This document shows positions 15,629 to 21,074 of a DNA stretch of 21,074 nt, piece by piece. The position numbers and the translations under genes were made by a program. The notes below the pieces were generated by a model, which was given only the letters and a program-made list of their open reading frames with translations, was not told where the DNA came from and did no database searches. Every line of letters begins with the position of its first letter. Position 1 is the stretch's first letter. Origin of the DNA: Alphaproteobacteria bacterium (GTDB lineage Bacteria; Pseudomonadota; Alphaproteobacteria; Rickettsiales; UBA6187); contig JAJRPW010000009.1 of the NCBI GenBank assembly GCA_024280585.1, forward strand, positions 1-21,074. The letters run 5' to 3'.

Positions 15629-16396
15629 ATGAAAACAATTATTCGATACACGATGATTACAGCTTCAAGAGACTGGCTGTTTATAGGTTTGGGATTAATC
15701 ATCTTTATGGCCTATGGTTTATCGGTATTTACCGGCAGTACCGCGCTTGTTGAGCAGCAACAAATGTCCCTGGCATATTTTGCAGGTTCCAGCAGAATAA
15801 TTCTCGTCACCGGATTGATCGTTTTTGTGTGTTTTCATGTTAGAAGGTCCTTTGAAAACCGCGAGATTGAGTCGATATTATCCAAGCCGATTTCACGTAG
15901 CGAATTCGTTATCTCATACTGGCTCGGCTTTGCTATCTTAGCTTTTATCGCCGTTATTCCGGTTGTAATAATCATAGCATTACTGCAAACCCCTGATATT
16001 TTGGGGTTATTATATTGGGGAATCAGCATCGGCCTGGAAATATCCATTATAGTAGCATTTGCCTTACTTACCGCATTAATCATGAATAGCGCCGTAAGCG
16101 CCGTCCTTTCCTGCTTTTCATTCTATCTTATTTCGCGTTTGATGGGCTTTTTCATGATTGCCATGGATAATCCGGGGTCACTAATGGGGACTGGGCAATG
16201 GGGCTGGTTATTGGAGTATGTGATGCAGGCGATTTCAATGATAATTCCACGGCTGGACATGTTTGCCAAAAGCCAATGGTTAATTTATGGGGTTGAAAAC
16301 CAGGCTGATTTATGGATATTTCCGGCTCAGGCTCTGGTTTATATTCCGCTGATTCTGGCCGTGGCTATTTATGATTTTAAACGTAAGCAGTTTTAA
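15629..16396 (+). CDS. ABC-2-type transporter permease
   Basis: The 255-residue polytopic inner-membrane protein has about six hydrophobic helices (near 17-35, 57-71, 97-119, 125-150, 154-178 and 228-248). The cytoplasmic segment RRSFENREIESILSKPISRSEF after the second helix is the typical ABC-2 permease element that contacts the ATPase; it recalls NosY-like permeases. Substrate unknown. AAGG at 15616-15619 is the ribosome binding site. It is the first of six closely spaced plus-strand genes. No ATPase gene adjoins it, but one closes the same operon at 19376, and that may be its partner. The next gene follows after two bases. Confidence 0.75.
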   Translation: MKTIIRYTMITASRDWLFIGLGLIIFMAYGLSVFTGSTALVEQQQMSLAYFAGSSRIILVTGLIVFVCFHVRRSFENREIESILSKPISRSEFVISYWLGFAILAFIAVIPVVIIIALLQTPDILGLLYWGISIGLEISIIVAFALLTALIMNSAVSAVLSCFSFYLISRLMGFFMIAMDNPGSLMGTGQWGWLLEYVMQAISMIIPRLDMFAKSQWLIYGVENQADLWIFPAQALVYIPLILAVAIYDFKRKQF

Positions 16397-16398
16397 CA

Positions 16399-17148
16399 AT
16401 GCGTGATATAAAGTTTTTCAGAACCGACCTGCTGGTTTATTTATTTTTGGCTGTGCAAATTGGTTTATGGACACAAACGAAAGCCTATAAACCCGATTTG
16501 GCAATAGTTCCCGATGTTCCAAGCATTGCCTCGGTTAAGGCTTTGTCGTTGGGTGATGAGCAGTTTTACTTCAGGACTTTAGGGTTTCAACTGCAAAATG
16601 CCGGCGATACATTCGGTAGGTTTACGGCGCTTAAAAAATATAATTATAACCAACTATATCACTGGTTTACGTTGCTTGATACTTTAGATAGCAAGTCAAA
16701 TTTTATACCGTCCTTAGCTGCTTATTATTTCAGCCAGACCCAGAATACTCCCGATGTTATCTATGTTTTACGCTATTTAGATGAGCATGCCAGCCGGGAT
16801 TTATACAATAAATGGTGGTGGATGTCGCAGGCGGTATATCTGGCCAATCACAAGTTAAAAGATAAAGATTTAGCCCTAAAACTGGCTTATAAGCTAGCTT
16901 CGACACCAAGAGACGACGTGCCGATGTGGGTTAAGCAAATGCCGGCTTTTATTCATGAAAAACGTGGGGAAGAGGAGCAGGCGCTGGCTATTATCAGCGA
17001 CATCTTAAATAATGTTGATGATATTGACCCTGGAGAGCTTAATTTTATGACATATTTTGTCCGAGATCGGCTGAATAAGTTTATAGCAGATCATCCTGAG
17101 CTAAAAAAACTAGAAAATTCAAGTATGTATAAGGAAAATGCAAAGTGA
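16399..17148 (+). CDS. Membrane-anchored helical-repeat (TPR-like) protein of unknown function
   Basis: I do not recognise the family of this 249-residue protein. A single hydrophobic segment near the N-terminus (about 11-27, DLLVYLFLAVQIGLW) could be an uncleaved anchor or signal; the rest would then be periplasmic. The remainder looks alpha-helical, with TPR-like repeat pairs: residues about 60-130 (FGRFTALKKYNYNQLYHWF, FIPSLAAYYFSQTQ, VIYVLRYLDEHA) and 140-205 (WWWMSQAVYLANHKLKDKDL, ALKLAYKLAST, EEEQALAIISDIL). It lies 2 bases after the permease, and its TGA overlaps the GTG start of the AraC-type gene. The position suggests an accessory part of the transporter or of the membrane regulator; no function is assigned. 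Confidence 0.6.
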   Translation: MRDIKFFRTDLLVYLFLAVQIGLWTQTKAYKPDLAIVPDVPSIASVKALSLGDEQFYFRTLGFQLQNAGDTFGRFTALKKYNYNQLYHWFTLLDTLDSKSNFIPSLAAYYFSQTQNTPDVIYVLRYLDEHASRDLYNKWWWMSQAVYLANHKLKDKDLALKLAYKLASTPRDDVPMWVKQMPAFIHEKRGEEEQALAIISDILNNVDDIDPGELNFMTYFVRDRLNKFIADHPELKKLENSSMYKENAK

Positions 17149-18236
17149 TTTATGCGACTAACTTCACTTTAACCCAGGCGTTGCAATTAGTTGCATTAGT
17201 CCCGTGTTTGCTGGTTATTCTCTATTTATTATTCAATGCACGAAACCGCTTTTTAGTAATTATTCCCATTTTATATTTTTTATCTCTGGCTTTATGGTTG
17301 CTGAACGGGATTTTGCCTGCTTTTGTAAATTATAAAAATGCCCATGATTTACAAATTTTTATGATTTTAGGCAGTAGTTTTATCCCGTCTTTGAGCTTTT
17401 TGCTGATTTTTCAATTCATATTAAACCGGATTCCGCCTGCGATTTACTGGTCAGTTCTGCTGATTCCTTTATTGGCACTAAGCCCATTTGTATATTTAAT
17501 GGTTCATGACCAAATTTTATGTATTGACTATTCGGTCTGTTTTCCATCGCAATCAGCCTATTATATAAATCATGTGATAATTTCAGCCTTTGTATTCATT
17601 CTTATTACATTGATATTTGCCAGAAAATTCAAGGAAATAGCAGGTTCTAAAAGCAGTAAGCGGTATAAATACTGGCTGGTAATTTCCCTTGTGCTGTATA
17701 ATATTGTTATGCTTTTGATATCTTTATTGTTTGTGGCGGAAAAACTTACGAAAGCAGACTATGATTTTGCCATAACGATGATTGCAATCGCTTTTATTTA
17801 TATGGTTATCACTTCGATATTCCGGGTTTTCACAGATCTTTTTGATATAAAGCACAGTAGAATGGCTATTGGTACGACCGGTCTAACTAAGTATGAACAA
17901 AGCATTGCAATAAAAGCCGAAGATATGCTTGAACAGGAGAAAATATATCGATATTTAGAGTTTAATAGAGCCTATTTTGCTGATACATTGGGTGTGGCTG
18001 AACATATTTTATCACATGTTGTAAATATCGAGTTCAAAAAAAGCATTAGTGAATTGGCCAATGATTATAGAATAAAAGAGGCAAAAGAGTTGCTTAGCGC
18101 GACAAATGAACCTATAACAACCGTGTCGTTTGATGTTGGTTTTTCTAGCATAACCTCGTTTAACAGGGTATTTAAGGAGATGGTGGGGATGTCGCCAAGT
18201 GAATTTCGTGAAAACAGTAAAAAGCAAATAATATGA
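17145..18236 (+). CDS. Membrane-embedded AraC-family transcriptional regulator (7 TM + HTH)
   Basis: The 363-residue protein has seven predicted membrane helices (about 10-30, 36-57, 70-93, 99-120, 140-159, 176-198 and 208-228). A cytoplasmic AraC-type DNA-binding domain follows at about 268-358: YFADTLGVAEHILSHVVN, ELANDYRIKEAKELL, SFDVGFSSITSFNRVFKEMVGMSPSEFR. Both helix-turn-helix units and the family signature are complete. With the HTH inside, the loop between helices 4 and 5, holding C126 and C132, would face the periplasm. It probably senses a membrane or periplasmic signal and binds DNA while tethered. The GTG start overlaps the previous stop (GTGA) and has AAGGA upstream; the 3' end overlaps the next gene as ATGA. 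The ligand and target genes are unknown; its own operon is a natural candidate. Confidence 0.85.
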   Translation: MIYATNFTLTQALQLVALVPCLLVILYLLFNARNRFLVIIPILYFLSLALWLLNGILPAFVNYKNAHDLQIFMILGSSFIPSLSFLLIFQFILNRIPPAIYWSVLLIPLLALSPFVYLMVHDQILCIDYSVCFPSQSAYYINHVIISAFVFILITLIFARKFKEIAGSKSSKRYKYWLVISLVLYNIVMLLISLLFVAEKLTKADYDFAITMIAIAFIYMVITSIFRVFTDLFDIKHSRMAIGTTGLTKYEQSIAIKAEDMLEQEKIYRYLEFNRAYFADTLGVAEHILSHVVNIEFKKSISELANDYRIKEAKELLSATNEPITTVSFDVGFSSITSFNRVFKEMVGMSPSEFRENSKKQII

Positions 18237-19033
18237 AGGATATAGTGGACACTTTAAGATGGTATGAGCAAATGGGCGTTGATGAAACGATCAGCGAAAC
18301 GCCGGTTAATTCATTTAATCAGGTCAAAAAAAAGCCGACAAAACAACCTGTTGTAGCTAATAAAAATATCTTCCAGGTGCAAGAAAAAGATGCCACCTTG
18401 TCGGGTCCATCGGAAATCGCTATTAATGTCCGAAAAAAAGCCGGTGAGTGCAAGAATTTGGATGAGCTAAGGGAGTTGGTCACCAACTTTAAAGACATCG
18501 CAATCACAAAAACTGCAACAAACACAGTGTTTTCCGACGGGAATCCCGAAGCTGAAATCATGATGGTTGGCGAAGCTCCAGGCGCAGAAGAGGATGCGCG
18601 GGGCATTCCGTTTTGTGGTGCCAGCGGTAAAATGTTGGATCAAATGTTGTCACATATAGGGCTCAACAGGGAGAAGAATTTTTATATAACCAACACAATT
18701 TTCTGGCGTCCACCGGGCAATCGCCGCCCTACTCCAGAAGAATTGGCGATATGCGCGCCCTTTGTCGAAAAACATGTCGCATTAATAAAACCAAAATTAA
18801 TCATCCTGATCGGTGGAACTGCGGTCACGGCTTTGCTTGATTCGAACCAGGGCATCAGCAAGTTGCGCGGTAATTTCTATGATTATAACAATGAATATCT
18901 GGATTCACCGATTAAAACCACGGCGATTTTCCATCCGTCATATTTGCTACGTTCGCCGGGACAAAAACGACTTGCCTGGAAAGATTGCTTAATGCTGAAA
19001 AATTATATAAAAGAACAGGGAATTAAAATTTAG
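18233..19033 (+). CDS. Uracil-DNA glycosylase, family 4-like
   Basis: This enzyme family removes uracil from DNA as the first step of base excision repair. The 266-residue protein has a disordered N-terminal extension (about 1-60). The family 4 core follows: TATNTVFSDGNPEAEIMMV-GEAPG (113-117) then AEED, GIPFCGASGKMLDQML, NTIFWRPPGNRRPTPEE and the second catalytic motif HPSYLLRSPGQKRLAW (from 234). In classical family 4 enzymes four cysteines hold a 4Fe-4S cluster. Here only C73, C128, C174 and C252 exist, and the residue expected as Cys in the KCRPP region is Trp (W158). C73 and C174 sit near expected ligand positions, so the cluster may be altered or missing. It overlaps the AraC-type gene by 4 bases. 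Related alphaproteobacterial proteins share the WRPPGNR form. Confidence 0.87.
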   Translation: MKDIVDTLRWYEQMGVDETISETPVNSFNQVKKKPTKQPVVANKNIFQVQEKDATLSGPSEIAINVRKKAGECKNLDELRELVTNFKDIAITKTATNTVFSDGNPEAEIMMVGEAPGAEEDARGIPFCGASGKMLDQMLSHIGLNREKNFYITNTIFWRPPGNRRPTPEELAICAPFVEKHVALIKPKLIILIGGTAVTALLDSNQGISKLRGNFYDYNNEYLDSPIKTTAIFHPSYLLRSPGQKRLAWKDCLMLKNYIKEQGIKI

Positions 19034-19042
19034 GAGTATAAT

Positions 19043-19375
19043 ATGACCGATAATCCGGTGTTTAAAGATATTGAAGACGAGATAAATAACAATGATGTAG
19101 TGCTTTTTATGAAAGGCTCGCCGAAATTCCCGCAATGTGGATTTTCCGCTCTGGTTTCGCACGCTTTGACTGATCTGGGGGTTGAATTTAAAGACGTGAA
19201 TGTGTTGAAAAACAACGACTTGCGCGAGGGAATTAAAGAGTTTAGCGACTGGCCAACTATCCCACAACTTTATGTAAAAGGAGAGTTTATCGGCGGCTGT
19301 GATATTTTCAAAGAGATGGTTGAGTCAGGCGAATTGCAAGAAATTTTTAAACAAAATGATATAAAATCTGCTTAG
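19043..19375 (+). CDS. grxD: Monothiol glutaredoxin, Grx4 family
   Basis: Grx4-type glutaredoxins bind and deliver 2Fe-2S clusters together with glutathione and often with BolA proteins. The 110-residue protein is full length, with the single-cysteine active site CGFS (C32-S35) preceded by KGSPKFPQ, the WPTIPQLY segment (70-77) and GEFIGGCDI (80-88), which binds glutathione. TAGGAG, formed partly by the stop codon of the previous gene, is a good ribosome binding site 6 bases before the ATG. No bolA gene adjoins it here. Its place after a possible iron-sulfur glycosylase is notable, but operon membership alone does not prove a link. The stop codon directly abuts the start of the ABC ATPase gene. 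Confidence 0.95.
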   Translation: MTDNPVFKDIEDEINNNDVVLFMKGSPKFPQCGFSALVSHALTDLGVEFKDVNVLKNNDLREGIKEFSDWPTIPQLYVKGEFIGGCDIFKEMVESGELQEIFKQNDIKSA

Positions 19376-20314
19376 ATGGAACAAAATCTTGCCATAAAAA
19401 TCAAGGGACTGCATAAAGCTTACAAAGGCAAAAAAGGCGAAAAAATCGCTTTGGAATCAATAGATCTGGAGATTCCGCGCGGATCATTTTTTGGGCTGCT
19501 TGGGCCTAATGGCGCTGGAAAATCTACCATGATTAATATCATGGCCGGGCTGGTAAATAAAACCTCAGGTTTAGTAGAAATATGCGGTCATAATATTGAT
19601 ACTCACCCGAAAGCTTCGCGTATGTCGATCGGTATTGTGCCACAGGAGTTGGTTTTAGACCCGTTTTTCCCGGCATATGAGGTGCTGGAAAACACCGCTG
19701 GATTTTATGGCGTACCAAAAAACAAGCGCCGCACTATGGAAATAATCCGGGCGGTTGGTCTGGAGGATAAGGCTTACGCTGAGGCCCGGAGCCTGTCTGG
19801 TGGGATGAGGCGTCGCCTTTTAGTGGCAAAAGCACTGGTTCATAACCCGGATGTAGTGATTTTGGACGAACCAACAGCCGGCGTTGACGTTGAGCTGCGG
19901 GCGCAACTTTGGAAATATATCGCAAAAATCAACAAGCAGGGCACAACTATCCTGTTAACCACACATTATCTCGAAGAGGCTGAAGAATTATGCGACCAAA
20001 TCGCGGTAATAGATGATGGCAGAATAATCGCAAATGACAGTAAAAAAAATATAATGAAAACCATCGACCGTAAAATCGTGACAATTGAATTTGACCAAGT
20101 GGTCAAGGAGTTACCCAAATCTTTTGGTAAATTACGGGCACATATCAATAATGACGACAATATCGAAGTAGAATTCAGAAAAGGCAAAGAATCTTTTAAC
20201 GAAATTTTGGTTGCAATTAATAAATCGAAACTATCTGTTTGCGATATTTCAACGGAAGAAGCTGATTTAGAAGAGGTTTTCCGCCATCTGACCAAGGCCG
20301 CCTATACTAACTAA
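19376..20314 (+). CDS. ABC transporter ATP-binding protein
   Basis: This cytoplasmic ATPase would power an ABC-2-type exporter. In its 312 residues are Walker A GPNGAGKST (43-51), a Q-loop (VPQ, 88-90), signature LSGGM (140-144), Walker B VVILDEPTAGVD (about 160-171) and the H-loop histidine H197 in TTHYLEE. About 85 further residues (from 228) form a C-terminal extension, as in YadG/NodI/CcmA-like proteins. All catalytic residues are intact. The ATG follows the glutaredoxin stop with no gap. No permease follows; the only permease in the window is the first gene of the same run (15629), so the two may form one transporter, or the partner is elsewhere. The stop codon lies inside the left arm of the palindrome at 20311-20427. 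Confidence 0.93.
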   Translation: MEQNLAIKIKGLHKAYKGKKGEKIALESIDLEIPRGSFFGLLGPNGAGKSTMINIMAGLVNKTSGLVEICGHNIDTHPKASRMSIGIVPQELVLDPFFPAYEVLENTAGFYGVPKNKRRTMEIIRAVGLEDKAYAEARSLSGGMRRRLLVAKALVHNPDVVILDEPTAGVDVELRAQLWKYIAKINKQGTTILLTTHYLEEAEELCDQIAVIDDGRIIANDSKKNIMKTIDRKIVTIEFDQVVKELPKSFGKLRAHINNDDNIEVEFRKGKESFNEILVAINKSKLSVCDISTEEADLEEVFRHLTKAAYTN

Positions 20315-20427
20315 TTCTCCTTTAAAGCAGCACTAGGAGTGCAAGGCGAGGAAAATTTGAGTGTAGCAAACTACATGAATTTTACAAGACCGATGCACGA
20401 CAACGTGCTGTAAAGAAAGAGAATTAG
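20311..20427. repeat. 117-bp imperfect palindrome between the ABC ATPase gene and rlmH
   Basis: Paired arms run inward in order: CTAATTCTC (20311-20319) with GAGAATTAG (20419-20427); CAGCAC (20328-20333) with GTGCTG (20405-20410); GTGCA (20339-20343) with TGCAC (20394-20398); AAAATT (20352-20357) with AATTTT (20378-20383); and TGTAG (20362-20366), loop CAAA, CTACA (20371-20375). RNA or single-stranded DNA from it could fold into one long bulged hairpin. It includes the ATPase stop codon and ends 7 bases before the rlmH ATG, so it may act as terminator or processing site and affect rlmH translation. It has no coding capacity and lacks a U-run typical of intrinsic terminators. Confidence 0.75.
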
Positions 20428-20434
20428 TATTAAT

Positions 20435-20893
20435 ATGAAAGTGATTATAGCAGCAATTGGCAAAGAAAAATCAGGCTCCGTGAAGGATATTTGCGACTCT
20501 TATATGAAACGAATTCCATGGGCGATTGAGCTGAAAGAATTTTCCGCACAGAAGAACCTTCCCGAAAATAAATTGAAGGAAAAAGAGGCGGAACTGCTAC
20601 TATCAGCTATTTCTAGCAAAGCAAAACTGATCGTTTTAGATGAAAATGGCGAGAATCCATCAAGTATTAAACTGGCCGGTCTAATATCAAAATGGCAGGA
20701 TGATGGCGTGGGCGAAATAGCTTTTTTGATTGGCGGCGCGGCGGGGCATGGCAAGCAAGTTCTGAAAAAAGCAGATTACACCCTTTCCTTCGGCAAATTA
20801 ACCTGGCCGCATATGCTTATTCGCCCTATGCTTGCGGAACAAATTTATCGAATATACACAATTATAACGGGACACCCTTATCATAGGAGCTAG
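20435..20893 (+). CDS. rlmH: 23S rRNA (pseudouridine1915-N3)-methyltransferase RlmH
   Basis: RlmH methylates pseudouridine 1915 of 23S rRNA in assembled ribosomes, using S-adenosylmethionine. The 152-residue protein has the usual length for this SPOUT family. Landmarks are [10 protein letters not shown] at the start, [10 protein letters not shown] (64-73), the cofactor-binding knot [10 protein letters not shown] (97-106) and the C-terminal [34 protein letters not shown]. No residue looks missing. The ribosome binding site is weak (AGAGAA), and its region overlaps the right arm of the palindrome. nadD follows after two bases. In many alphaproteobacteria the order is nadD-rsfS-rlmH; here rlmH comes first and rsfS is not between them. 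Confidence 0.96.
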   Translation: MKVIIAAIGKEKSGSVKDICDSYMKRIPWAIELKEFSAQKNLPENKLKEKEAELLLSAISSKAKLIVLDENGENPSSIKLAGLISKWQDDGVGEIAFLIGGAAGHGKQVLKKADYTLSFGKLTWPHMLIRPMLAEQIYRIYTIITGHPYHRS

Positions 20894-20895
20894 AA

Positions 20896-21074
20896 GTGAT
20901 CAAAAAAACAGGACTACTTGGCGGCTCCTTCAACCCGGCGCATGAAGGCCATTTACACATAAGTAATGAGGCTTTTACGGCGTTAAACCTCGATGAAATA
21001 TGGTGGATTGTCTCGAAACAAAACCCTTTAAAAGACGATACTAAAAATTTCGAAGAACGCTTCAAAAGCGCTGA
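20896..21074 (+). CDS. nadD: Nicotinate-nucleotide adenylyltransferase NadD, N-terminal part (3' end outside window)
   Basis: NadD makes deamido-NAD from nicotinate mononucleotide and ATP in NAD biosynthesis. The frame stays open to the window end (59 full codons). The start is GTG at 20896, with AGGAG (20885-20889) six bases upstream, inside the end of rlmH. The product begins [23 protein letters not shown], with GGSFNPAH and the GHxH-type motif of nucleotidyltransferases. [11 protein letters not shown] follows, typical of NadD. It is translationally linked to rlmH (2-base gap). The rest of the enzyme lies beyond the window. Confidence 0.93.
   Translation, partial: MIKKTGLLGGSFNPAHEGHLHISNEAFTALNLDEIWWIVSKQNPLKDDTKNFEERFKSA

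Overview
This A+T-rich window reads as a contiguous piece of an alphaproteobacterial chromosome, most likely a member or relative of the Rickettsiales. The main reason is the compact run virB8-virB9-virB10-virB11-virD4 (4852-10502), the arrangement known for the split vir-homolog type IV secretion system (T4SS) of Rickettsiales. It sits among housekeeping genes (clpA, recG, rlmH, nadD). Genes for a type IV pilus are also present, which classical obligate intracellular Rickettsia lack, so a deeper-branching or extracellular relative fits better. The lineage is inference.

Layout. At 1-1525, the 3' end of clpA is followed one base later by a PAS protein with a degenerate GGDEF domain. At 1522-2469, on the minus strand, is an unrecognised protein with a coiled coil and a very serine-rich tail. 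recG follows (2639-4726), then the five-gene T4SS operon. Converging on it from the minus strand are two paralogous large pilin-like proteins (10510-12701), separated by a 146-bp palindromic MITE-like element. Divergent from the pilins are a prepilin peptidase (12811-13578) and an MshL/PilQ-type secretin lipoprotein (13765-15540), which ends in a hairpin terminator.

From 15629 to 20314 six plus-strand genes are packed with gaps of 0-9 bases or 4-base overlaps: an ABC-2-type permease, a membrane-anchored helical-repeat protein, a seven-helix membrane protein with an AraC-type DNA-binding domain, a family 4-like uracil-DNA glycosylase, a monothiol glutaredoxin and an ABC ATPase. A 117-bp palindrome overlaps the ATPase stop codon. 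rlmH and the start of nadD close the window.

How the parts work together. VirB8/B9/B10 are the inner-membrane, periplasmic and outer-membrane parts of the T4SS channel, VirB11 is its ATPase and VirD4 recruits substrates. VirB4, VirB6 and the other parts must be encoded elsewhere. The prepilin peptidase would process the two pilins, and the secretin would let a type IVb-like fibre pass the outer membrane. Assembly ATPase and platform genes are not in the window. The six-gene operon may encode an exporter (permease first, ATPase last) with a membrane-tethered regulator. No tRNA, rRNA, CRISPR array, transposase or phage gene was seen. The least explained items are the serine-rich protein, the two palindromic elements and the membrane AraC operon.
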